DNA of 64,000 nucleotides from Neospora caninum Liverpool. Taxonomy: Eukaryota > Apicomplexa > Conoidasida > Eucoccidiorida > Sarcocystidae. The position numbers and the translations under genes were made by a program. The notes below the pieces were generated by a model. It was not told the origin of the DNA and did no database searches. It worked only from the letters and a program-made list of their open reading frames with translations. Below are positions 33,551 to 44,000 of this stretch, one piece after another. The number at the start of each line of letters is the position of its first letter. Within the stretch, counting starts at the first letter, position 1. The stretch covers positions 434,001-498,000 of the forward strand of contig NC_018388.1 in the NCBI RefSeq assembly GCF_000208865.1, in the 5' to 3' direction.

Positions 33551-35509
33551 GCGTGCGTCTCTAGATTAATCTAACCACGGATATGCATAACTACTTACCC
33601 AAATGTGTAATTAAGTACATGGCCGGACAAATAAGGTTCTACAGACATAGATGCAGAGATAGAGATGTAGAAAGACAAGTGCCGAAGGGCCCTCCCGCGG
33701 CAAAAGTGAGAGGCCTAGAGAGATATGTGAAATGCCGTGGGTGTGGTGTTCAGACTTTTTGTCTAAACTGCTTGGTTCTCTGTCCTCTGCCGAGCTCGCA
33801 CAGATCTGTGTTTTTCTCTGGGAAGCGGTGACGCAGATCCCGTCGAAAACCGCCGCAATTACCATCACCACAGTTCGAGCCGAAAGACACGACGGTAGAG
33901 ACATGTGAAAGAGTCCTGTTTTTTCACACACATGTATGTAGAGTATGCATCGATTTATGTCTGTGTCTCTCGATCGATCTGTTTGCCTTATATGTCTCTA
34001 ATCACTCCACATATCTCTTTGAATATTTGCTTATCTACGTATTGAGCGCCGTTCTGGATTGAGGCGTGGGCATCTGCGAAGAGAGAGCGAACCTGATAGG
34101 CACGGTGAGACGTTTGATTTTGGAAGGCTTCTCGCATTTCGTCGATCGTGGCGGGGCGTCTGAAGGCCTGCGTGACTTCGGCTCTTCGGCGTCTAAACTC
34201 GGACCACGAGAGGTTGTTCCAGTCCCACCGAATGCTGTTCGCCAAGCCAAAGTGCCGGAAGTTGTGAGCTGAGAAAAGCGCCGCACAACGCGCGAAAACG
34301 CAGAAACTCCAACGCTCGCAACGCCGAAAAGACAAGAGATGGGGAGCCGAATGGCGTGAGCACCAGGTGGAACCAAGTTGTCGAGCAGTCGGACTGGGTT
34401 GGCACCTGTCTTTTGTTTCGCGCTCTGTCTCGCTATACTGCAAACTGAGCACAGCTTCGTGTCTTTCCACGCCTAGAGATACAACTGAAAGTGGATTCGC
34501 GCTGTCTTGGCGCTCGCCCCTTCGCCCTCCCCCCCCCCCCCCCCGCGACCGCTTCAGTTTCACTTCTCTGAAGACGCACCGTATACGTTGTCGCCGAGAA
34601 GCGCAAAAAGGTCCGGTTTGCGGCTAGCGATGAAATTCCACATGTGGCGATCTTCTTCGTCCACCTGCCACTCCCCTCCTGGACACAGAACACGGGGGTT
34701 GGAAACAAAAAACAGATTTTCGGGAAAAAGAAGGGAGAAGGAACGTCAGAGAGAAAGAAGACGAACAGCCGGGACCTGTCGAAAAAGGAAGCGGTCCAAG
34801 GAAGCGATCGAAAGAAGGGATGCGATAGACGGGAAAATCTTACGGGAGACCGGGGAAAGCGACGCCAGGAAACTGAGAGAGACTGAGCAGCCAAAAGCAA
34901 GCGCTTGAGAAGAAAACGAGGGCGAACGTAGGGGAAAGGAATGGACGAGGGCGAAGCGGGGGAGAAAACGAGGGAGAGAAAGAACGGGCACGGAGCAGAG
35001 GAAAGACGCTCGTCACGGGAAGAGCACAAAACACCGGAAAGAGAGAAGGGGAAAGGTTTTGAAACACCAGAACGCCCGGAACTCCATGCACAACGCTCTT
35101 GCTTTCCAAGAAACGTTTCCTCAGCAAAAATCTGCTCACCAATGGGCTGGAGGTTGCATGAGCCGAACATGAAGCGAACGGCGCCTTCGGGAGAAATGCG
35201 GAGATTTTCTGGTGTATAGTCACTCGGAATGAAGGCCTGTCGCCCTCCCTTCTCGGCTTCCTCCAGGGTGACGAAGCCGTTCTCCCGCTCAGAGGGTTGC
35301 TCATTCCTCTCGTTTCCCGATTTTTCTTCTCCGCGACTTTCGCCGCCGTTTCGGCGAGTCGCGAGAGATGCTTCTACACTCTGTTGCCATGGCTGGGAGT
35401 GGAGAAAGAGAAGAAACAGCAGAGCAGAAAAGAGGGAACAAGTCAACGGAAACTTCCCAGACGAAACGCCCGCTCGCCACGAAGGCGCGGGCATGCCAGG
35501 CCGTGGCAT
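27938..35509 (-). CDS. PhoD-like metallophosphatase with C-terminal transmembrane segment, 9 exons
   Basis: Predicted phosphodiesterase/phosphatase of the alkaline phosphatase D superfamily. Exons (minus): 35509-35140, 34678-34580, 34268-34093, 33450-33357, 32716-32575, 32029-31877, 31629-31505, 30939-30196, 29643-27938. All phases match, giving 1202 aa. Motifs in order: hydrophobic N-terminal segment (FPLTCSLFSALLFLLFL, signal peptide or anchor), FMFGSCN (116-119), PDLFALLGDNVYG (D153), IGTYDDHD (227-232), VPKNSPRR, FRVILLDSR, LGHQQWTWLEEELR, FIASSIQVL, LLSGDVHFAE (D379, H381) and LIEVTSSGLTH. These include the metal-binding Asp/His/Asn set of the family. Two large insertions follow the catalytic core. 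A hydrophobic span starting AYVAAAVLVLFLVLVLF (about 1126-1150) precedes a short basic tail, suggesting a membrane protein with a lumenal or extracellular catalytic domain. Substrate unknown. The second in-frame ATG, five codons downstream, is an alternative start. Confidence 0.92.
31043..31333. repeat. Purine-only GGGAGAGAAGG-type minisatellite in PhoD intron 7
   Basis: Roughly 290 bp built from variants of GGAGAGAAG and GAAGGAAG, almost wholly purine on the plus strand. It lies inside the intron between exons 7 and 8 of the PhoD-like gene, so the transcript would carry it as a long pyrimidine tract. Unit length and phase vary, consistent with slippage. Confidence 0.95.
32935..33265. repeat. 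Cluster of (TA)n microsatellites in PhoD intron 4
   Basis: Three uninterrupted AT runs at 32935-32968, 33174-33214 and 33241-33265, in the intron between exons 4 and 5. Between them are degenerate TATACG/CATGCA-rich stretches. Confidence 0.95.
33516..33544. repeat. (TA)n microsatellite in PhoD intron 3
   Basis: A pure AT dinucleotide run just upstream (in transcript sense) of exon 4. Confidence 0.95.
34529..34544. repeat. Poly-C tract in PhoD intron 2
   Basis: A run of about sixteen C on the plus strand, which is poly-G in the transcript. It is prone to length variation and sequencing error, and lies in the intron between exons 2 and 3, so it should not affect the protein. Confidence 0.9.
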
Positions 35510-38139
35510 TGAGAGGATAAAATGCAGAGTGTTTTTTTCCTTTCGCCTGAACAGAGAAATCGCACGCGCGTCCCTTTTTTCAGTGGGAAGGAAAGAGAGG
35601 AAGACGCTCGCTTCCGTGTCTCCGCAGAGAGGCGCTTTAGCCTCAGGTCTTCTGTCGAGCAAGAAAGCCAAAAGGGCCTTCTCGTCCGACTGGGCTCGCT
35701 TTCTTCGCGATAAAAACGTGGTGAGAAGATCTCTTCGTTTGAGGCCTGGGGGGAACGCGGAGGCAAGCGGGGACCCAAAATTGAAGGACTGGATGCGATA
35801 CTCGCCACAATTCGCGACGGTCAAGCGTGTCCACTGTGTGTTCCTCCGAGTCGGAGTTGGAAGTTTACTACACAAAACGGTCGGAGAAATTTACGAAAAT
35901 GCGAATGGAGACATATCCGTGTTTGCCGCAACGAATAGAGGGAGTGTGATTTGCGTGAAAAAATCCGACCCTCGTCGCTAGGTCGGGACCGCATTGCGTC
36001 GCCTACGCAACAACTTGAAGAAAAACTTTATGAAGCTGGGAAGAGGTGAACAAAAAACAAACAGACTTTCGGGCGGAAGAAGCTCGGGTCCGTAGACGAG
36101 AAAAAGGTCGATGCGCCAAACACACGACGGGACACACATGAACGCGAGGTCGAGTGCCGAGCCTGGGGGTTTTTGCGGCGGTTTCTCGTTCATGAAAGTG
36201 GAGAGAAAGATGAAGAAGATAGAGAAACACCCTCATAGACACCGTGTCTAAGGAAAAGTTCCCTCTGAAGAGAGTGAAACTTCTGAGTCTTACAGGAAGA
36301 ACTTCCGCTGGTACCGCTTTTCTCCTCGCGATGTGGCCGTCGCAACGCTGCACTTTTCCCTGCATGCAGAAGGCACTGGGACCGTGGGAGGGTTGTTTCC
36401 AGACCGGACAAGAAAGCACATTGCCAGGCAACTTTCGCTCTCCTCCGGCATTTGCTTTTCCATTGCCCAAACGTTCACCGCGGCTGGCGACAAACGGCGT
36501 GTGTTCATCGAGTCATCGGGAAAGAAGCAGCGTAGGCACTTGCATGTACGCGTTCTGTCGAACGGATGGTGTTCTTGCATAAACTGTTTTGAGGATGGAC
36601 CAGGAGGAAACCAGACATGAGTCCCCCAAGACGCATGCACGATGGTTTCACGTATGCTTTGCTGTGTACAGAAACATGACATCTGAGGAAAACGGCTCCA
36701 GCACGAGGGCCTCTTGAAATGAAGGGTGAGCTTCACCCGGTGGTCACGACAGACTGTTCGTGTGGCATTGCCAACAACCCGCGACACGGGAAAGTCATCA
36801 CATTGTCCGTTAATTTAAGGGGGAATCGTTTAGCGGTAGTCTTGGACAACGCGCACACAGGAATTCTGTCTAGCCTCCGAGCAAAGTAGGCCGGAGGAAG
36901 GAGACGTCTTTTTTCACCCATCTGCGCAACTGAGGAACGCAGGCTGGAAGTGTGAAAACAGGGGTGTTTGCCGTAAAGACTGACCAGCTTTAAATGTTCG
37001 CCTTTGGCACTGGGCTAGAAGTTTACGCGACTTAGCATGACGGTCAGACACATGGTGGCGGGGACAAGGGGACCAGTTCGCACACATTGGCGGAAGTGAC
37101 ACACGCCTGGAATTCTTTTGTTACGCGTTTTTGCGCTGCCGGGCTGTGGCAACAGACTGCCTACGCAACACGCAAGTGGCAAACCTTCAGAATGTGTAAG
37201 CCTCACGACTACAAGTGTTCTGCGTCGTTACGGCAAAGCCTAGAATAATGTTTTTTACCGGTTAAACTTTTTGCAACTCGGTCGCCCTTACAGGAGCGTT
37301 TCCACATCAGTTTGCAACATCTTTCGCCATTTGCTTCAACCTGAGCTCACCAAAATTGGAATAACGCGCGTGTGAAGCGTGAAAATCCCGTACTCGACTA
37401 CCGGAATGGCTAGAGCGGGAGAGATTTCGCCAGTTCACCACCGCCCAGTAAGACAGCGCGAGACAACCACAGCTCAGATGCTAATACGGTAAGTACCCTC
37501 GAACTGGGAGTGTGAATTCTCCGAATGAGGTGGAACGCAGCGTAACGCATCTGCAGGAATTTGTGCAGTTGGCTGTGACAGCAATTGTAGCAGTCCCTTC
37601 GGGGAGGGCAATGCGACACTAAAATGGCTCAGGGATCCGACGAGCTTTCAACACACAAAAAAACAGTGAGAGCTTGACAGACATCCCGAAATGTCCCCAG
37701 CCCAGAACCAGTTCGTGGCTGGGATAACCACGGAAGCCTTCCGGCCTGAAAATCTCACGCAGCTACCGTGAAGGGGAAACAGGCCAGCCGGGAAGTCCAT
37801 ATGCCGACACACTACAGCTGCATCATAAGAAAAACGATCAACTTCTTGATAAACCTTCGACCGAGCGTTGCTATCCTGAGAACATAACTAGACGTTCCTC
37901 GAGGGAGGCAACTTCACTCCCCTAGATGCAGATGAAGATTACGGCCACACTGGAGCGCCACGTTCGCGCATCGAAGCATTCCAACAGGAAACGACCCTCA
38001 ACTTAACAGGTCAACTCCTAACCGAATTTTGAAGGCAAACATACCTTTGTAGGAGAGCCACCACGCTGCGGCACTGCGTTTGTGGAGCTGACGCGCAGGC
38101 CGGTAACAGGCTGTTTTGGTCACCCATCTTCACTTTGGT
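35510..38139. other. Intergenic region upstream of the PhoD-like gene
   Basis: About 2.6 kb between the PhoD-like start and the stop of the SRS-like gene, both on the minus strand. The PhoD promoter is expected near 35.5-36.5 kb. Open frames here are short or shadow one another and show no domain. Confidence 0.5.
36361..36367. promoter_or_regulatory. TGCATGC motif upstream of the PhoD-like gene
   Basis: TGCATGC within the palindrome CTGCATGCAG, about 850 bp upstream of the PhoD-like start codon. A related GCATGCAC lies near 36635. Motif match only; no measurement supports function. Confidence 0.3.
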
Positions 38140-38742
38140 TTATGAACTGTATTGTGAGCTCACAAGCACTGCGACAGTAGCGAGTATCGTCGAAAAAACA
38201 GCTGGTGAAAAGAAACCTCTTCCAGCGACTCGATGTGATCCGGCAATGGCGACAACGAGAATCGCCTTCTCGGACACGCTGTCCTTAAGGTCGAAACAAT
38301 AATCTATGGCATTGCTATTGGGCAGTTCGGGTACCGTCGGAGTGTTGATTGTGAGAGTCGATACGCTGGCGTTATTCCATTTAACAAACTGGAAATCGGT
38401 GGCAGCTTGGGGAAAGAGCTCTTGCCAGCTAACACGTTTTTTCCTATTACACATACGATACACTCCCACGGGGTAAGGCCCCTTTTCCAGATCATAAGGA
38501 CGTAGGCTGACTGCCTGCTCACCGGCAACTGAGCGCTTCAATTTAACCGTAATCGTCTCGCCTGTCCCCAAGCTTACTACATACGCGTCGTTGTTGGTGA
38601 TCCCCTTCACCACATTTATCGTTATGCTCTTCGCCTCAGCAAGAATGCAGGTGACGAAAAAGCATGAGAAAAACGCAACAGAGTACGCAAGGCAGTTGAA
38701 GCTTCCACCTGCCATCATCTCCTCCGAAAAAAGTCGAACCAT
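38140..38742 (-). CDS. Small secreted, probably GPI-anchored protein with a divergent SRS-like domain
   Basis: An intronless 200-aa protein. A hydrophobic N-terminal segment (YSVAFFSCFFVTCILAEA) looks like a signal peptide, and a hydrophobic C-terminus (FFSPAVFSTILATVAVLVSS) after a small-residue region looks like a GPI-attachment signal. The middle resembles one SAG1-related (SRS) domain of Toxoplasma-type surface antigens: ITINVVKG at the start, the WQELFP segment, then STLTINTPTVPELPN before a cysteine and a final VVAIAGS strand. Only two cysteines lie in that middle region (YRMC, DYCF), against the usual four to six, so disulfide bonding would be unusual. It could be a degenerate single-domain SRS protein or another lineage-specific surface family. 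ATG 38718 or 38715 (MMAGGS) would give a more typical signal peptide than 38742. Confidence 0.55.
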   Translation of the reverse strand: MVRLFSEEMMAGGSFNCLAYSVAFFSCFFVTCILAEAKSITINVVKGITNNDAYVVSLGTGETITVKLKRSVAGEQAVSLRPYDLEKGPYPVGVYRMCNRKKRVSWQELFPQAATDFQFVKWNNASVSTLTINTPTVPELPNSNAIDYCFDLKDSVSEKAILVVAIAGSHRVAGRGFFSPAVFSTILATVAVLVSSQYSS

Positions 38743-41086
38743 ACTGAGGGGGTACAGTCGGTTACACTCGTTAATTTGAACACAGTTCCGCAGAAAAGTA
38801 CAGGATACGCTGCTGCCGAAGCTGAGGCGGCACCCCGAGCAACCGCCTATATCGCGTGTCCTGCCGCCTTCGTAGCTCCGGGAACTGGGGCCGACACCAA
38901 AATCGTCTAATTCTTGCCTGGGGCTATCATCACAAAAAGAACATTAGGAGCCAAAACTTGTCGAGTTAGGCTAAGCTGTGCAAAGGCGACACCAAACAAC
39001 AAAACAGTGGAGTATCACCGCTGTCCGAGCGCTGATCCCCTCGTTCACGGGCGTTTCTGGAAAGCGTTTCCTTAACGAGGAAGAACGGCAGCACACACAT
39101 TACACGAAGTCTTGCATCCCGTGGCAAAGTGGTCCGGACAGGGAAAACGGTGTGTGTGTGTGGCGAACAATGGAATCTCAGAAAGGTTGCAAGGCAATTG
39201 ACACACTAGAGGCAAAGCTCGAAGCCAGCAATGGCCAGGCACACCGTGTGCAGTTCGCCGCATCTCATCTACGAATGAATTAGTAAGTTACAGAGCATCT
39301 TCTGTTGGTTTTTGACACTCCCATGATACGATTTGCGGTGGATAGATCTAGCCGCAGAGGAGAAACTCCTCGCTGTAGAGAGGCCATCACTTTCGGCACA
39401 TGCGTCGCAAATGGGGGGGAATACAGGATAGCGAGGTGCCTTGCAACTTTGGTATAGAGCCGCGAGAAACAAACGCGTTCAAGAGCAGACGGAAATGTGG
39501 TGACACGACAGTGCGTAATCTAGTGGAGGGTCCGTTTACAAAATTCATACTGTAGCGGTAGACGTGGTTGGTGAGATTACGCAATAATTCAGACACACTA
39601 CTGGAAGCGCACTGATGTGCGGACTTGCACAGACCTCGAGACCCAGAGCAAGACCACTCAGGCCTTGGAAAGAATCTACGAAAGGGCACCGCATTGAGAT
39701 AATTTGGAGCCAGGTACTTGCAAGCGATAAATTAGATATAGAGGCCGCCTCCCTGTTGGGGGGTGCCGGTGGTAGAAAAAGTACAACGACGCTTGTGGCT
39801 TTGCAGTGTGGCAAAAAGGAACAGGTGAGACGTCACGACTCTCTGCTTATACTGTTTCTCAGAGTGATACACGTAACACACATAAAAATCAAAGATCGGT
39901 TTGGGAAAAGGAGAACGCAAATAGGCAGATAAGTCTCTCAAGACATATAAACAGATGACGGGTTGCGGGTCACAGCAACCTCGCCTGCTGGGTGTCAGGG
40001 AAAAGGAAGAATAACCAGGAGCTCCACGATATACCGGCCTTTGTTTAAGCTCATCCTGCAACTTACAGCTTTTGTGAGCACGTTTTTGTGCACATGCAAT
40101 GCGATCGGAAATGATTCGGCTCTTCTGGTTCGAAGGATTGTGAATTTTCCTCTGTCTGTAAGGAAGAACTCAAATCTTCCGCGCGGAGGGACGCGTTTTC
40201 AAATCGCTGTGTGGTGTTTCGTAATTGTACACATTCGGATATTCAGCACGCCAGACTTCGATTCCTGTTCTCTCGTCTGCCTTGGTGTTTTTTTATACGA
40301 AAGCTTATGCAACTGGGAGGGGGATCCAACTTTTTTCACCCTGAGATTCATCATGCGATCTTTATGAAGTGCTAACTTCCCAGCGAGCAAATTGTCAATC
40401 CCCGTTTCATTGGCGCATTCCTTTGGCCTAAGCAAACTGGCTATGCATGACAAGCCTAGTGCGTCCAATAACTCTGGGTTTCCTGGAGGCCTTCTGGAAT
40501 GACAGCTCATAAAAACTCAAAATGCCGCTAATAATCATTAACAGATCTCCTTAATGCGGAAAACGGTCGCGGGCAAACGCGAACATCGATACGCACCATA
40601 CTGCTACATGACAATTCATAGCATCCACCGCATGTATGCTCTGTCCGAAATTCTTTGATATCAACAGTTTGTTATCCGTACCAAGCAGCGTCCACGTCGC
40701 TAACTCTCAGCATACCCATTCCTTATTCGTCCCCACTGATTCTTTCCTGGTAGCGATGTTCCAGAAGCTGCTGCTTTATTCTGTATTATTCCCTGTTGAT
40801 GGAATCCTAAACATGGGAACGGATAGCGGTGAGGACCATTTTGAGTGTCACATCTTGTACACGAGGCACTAGCCTTCAGGGAACAAATGCGCGTTCTCGT
40901 TGTGACGCCGCGGCACCCACCGCTTTCCTGGCTAAAGCTTCTACCCTTGTCAAACCATTGGCACGAGACTTTCCCCCTGTCGAGTCCCTTCCCCGTGCGA
41001 TCGACAGGCATATCTTCGTAACAGAATACCTATATGTGCATATGAAACTGTATACATATGTCTATGCATATGAATGTGCAGAAAAG
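38743..41086. other. Divergent intergenic region, no gene supported
   Basis: About 2.3 kb separating the SRS-like gene (minus) from the large hypothetical gene (plus), so both promoters should lie here. Frames such as 39963-40367 show hydrophobic stretches but no domain or convincing splice context. Confidence 0.5.
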
Positions 41087-44000
41087 ATGATGCGTGCAAG
41101 TGCTCCGACATTTGTTCCTCGGAACCATGATAATGATAATCAACATGCTTGTGTCCCTCCCTCCGCCGTTGGTGCCCCTCCTTTTGACGTGCAGACTCCC
41201 GGAGGACGAATACACGGAAGGCGGAACGGTTTTATGGAGACCGTTTGTCCGAAAGGGAGAGAATCATGTCCAGACAGTTTGAAGCGCCCCATTCGCAGTC
41301 ACAGAGGGCGCCCTTCTCCAGCCGTTCGGCACAACTACAGTGGGTTTCTGGTTTCTTCTCCGGCGGTGCCTCTGAGGCATACAAGACGTCATGGCAACCC
41401 GAGAAGACCTGCTAGCCTCATCGCCAGCTTGCGTCAAAGGAACTGTGGAACCGCGGAGCCTCAGGAAACTCCTCAGTCAGGCTCTATTTGCTATGCGTCG
41501 CCTCTGAATGATTCTCCGTCCCAAGATCGTCCCATATCTTCTGCTTCCGGTGATGGCTCGCGTATCTCTTCACATGCCAACCATGTTTTGTCTACTGCGC
41601 TCGTAACTTCTCGAAGAGACGACACCTCTCTTGAGAGTTCCCATCCTTTCCACAATAAATTTTGTTCGAACCCTGATTCTTACTGTTCCGTCAACATCGA
41701 TGAAGGTTCCACTCGGCCCCTTGTTGCCTCTAGGGCACCCCCTGCTTCTCCTGTCTTTACTCGGGTTTCTAACGAAAGTCCCTTCCCTTGTGTCTTTCCA
41801 TTCTCCTATGAAGATCCGACTAGAGGAAAACGGTCAGATAATGCGGACGCGGTGGTAGAGAACGCACGGACTCAGGCGCAGAGTTTTGGAGAGAACATTG
41901 CACTGCCTTTTGCCACCGGTTGGAAGGAAAGAGATGACCGACATTTTTCGGGAGGGATGGCGTCTGTGTCAACTATGCTCCCAGCCTCTCATCATGCGTC
42001 TTCAGAGTTTCCGTCTTCAGCAGGACAAGCATGTGCCACTGTTCACAACGTAACTTCGTACAAGGAGGCTGAGCATGCGGAAAAACAACATGCTCTCTGT
42101 TCGTCTCCTCCCTCCCCTTCGAGGGAGCGAGGAAAGAACGTAGCAGCCGTCAATCAAATCGTATCTTCCCTTGCCGGACTGCCCCTCTCCCGAGAGACCA
42201 GTCCGCCCTGTTACCCGTTTTCCCCCCAAAATGGAAGGACCAGGTTCCCTAGAAACTCCCAAGCACACGCGCCGGCTGCGGTGCTCGAAGGCACGACAAC
42301 AGATGGGACAGCCCCCGACACCAACAGTCAGACGATTGGCACAAACTCAGTTTCTGATTTTTCGATATATGGATCTTCTGCACCGTTTGTACATGACATT
42401 GGGAGTTCCGCAGTTCATCCTGTGACTCCTTCTCCCGATGAATCCTCCTGTTCCACTGTGACCGTTGCTCCTCCGGGGTCTCGAACTAGGACAGATTTGC
42501 TGGTTCCAGGGGAGCTGTCTTTCCCCGGCCAACGAAGGAAAGGTTTTCCAGGCACCATCTGCCCGACTCGCACATCGCAAGCATCTCCAGTTGATATGCC
42601 ACGAGTTCCATTACACAGCAGAAGAATGGGTACAGAGGCCTTGTTCAGGGTGCCTCGTCTCGTGCTTGATAGGAGTGAGTCTGGTTTCTTCGCTTATCCC
42701 CACTATGCTCAGAGAGGTGGAAGAGAGCATGCTGAACCTAACGCACAAGGCTCGTCTCTCCCTCCGTCAGCAACGAACACTGGTACGTCTGGGGTCTTCA
42801 GTGAACCTCGGTCTCAACCGGGAAACTGGACCCAGCAGCCTGTCTCGCAGCACCTGCCGGAGTCTCTTGCGGCGCCCTCACATCTTCCGTCACGGATTCA
42901 AGCGAAGCATGCACGGGGATACAAGGAACCGCATCTCTGCCTGCCTTTGTCAACGAGTCCGGAACAAACTCCTCATGGCGTAGTCGGCAACTGTACCTCG
43001 GGCTTTCATGCGCCTGATGTGGCGTGGAATTCCGGAGCACAGGAAAGTTTAAGTGACATGCCTGATCCCGCCATTCGTTCGTTTGCGGGCGGGTCGAATG
43101 CGGACGCGCAAAACGACCAGCCATCGCCGTTCCTTCAGCAGAACATATCAGTTGACCCACATGGAGTAACAACTGCTGTTCCTACCAGAAGCATCACGCC
43201 GCGTTTCTCCCTGGGGAGGCAGGAAGCGCCACAGGATCCTTTCCTCTATGCTCATCCTGGTGAACTTGGGTCCTACGGAAATCTTCCTTCTTTGGAAGCA
43301 AACGCAGAAACTGGGGACTTAGGGTCGCACTTTTGGCTCCGCGGGGGACCTGCCATGATTCCTGCTTTTCCAGGCGTGGCGAACAGCATGAACTACGGAG
43401 TCACACAGCCAGATGTCTTTGCGTCTTTCCTTGGAAACCTGGACATTCCGGAAGGGAGGATTTTGCCTGGAGGTTTGTGGATTCCGTTTCCATATGGATA
43501 TGGGCCGCACGCTGCAACAATCTTCCCCGAGGCAGGAGGAGTCTCGGCACAAGCACGGAGTCTTGCCTTTCCTCAAACTCGACAAGATCCTCCTAACTCT
43601 CTCAGTTCCAGGAGCCTTGCATCCGAATCCCCATTGGCTTGGCATGCTGCGGACGCTCTGTCACCGGAACAAGCTGACGTGGCTCGTGAGTCTGCTTGGC
43701 CGCAGGGGTTCTGCCGTAGACTACGAGGAACTGGATCACTTCCGGGTCCTCCCTCGCACGCTGAACGTGAGACGACTTACCAGGTAGACAGTACTGCAGA
43801 TTTCATCTTCGTATCTCAACATCGCCACCGCGGTGTGGGCCCAGAGGAAAATGCTAGCAGAAATCAACCGTCGTCGGGACACTACCGCCGTCAACTCCTA
43901 CAGCAGTTGCGTCTCAAGAGACAGATCACAGAGGAGGGGGGGGAAGGGGAGCGGCAGCGCGACGAAGCTGCTCGAGAGCATGGGTATCCGAAAAACGAGG

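Noticed and set aside
40829..41041. N-terminal extension of the large hypothetical protein to 40829
   Set aside because: The extension begins with GTG and has no ATG. The residues look unlike the rest of the protein.
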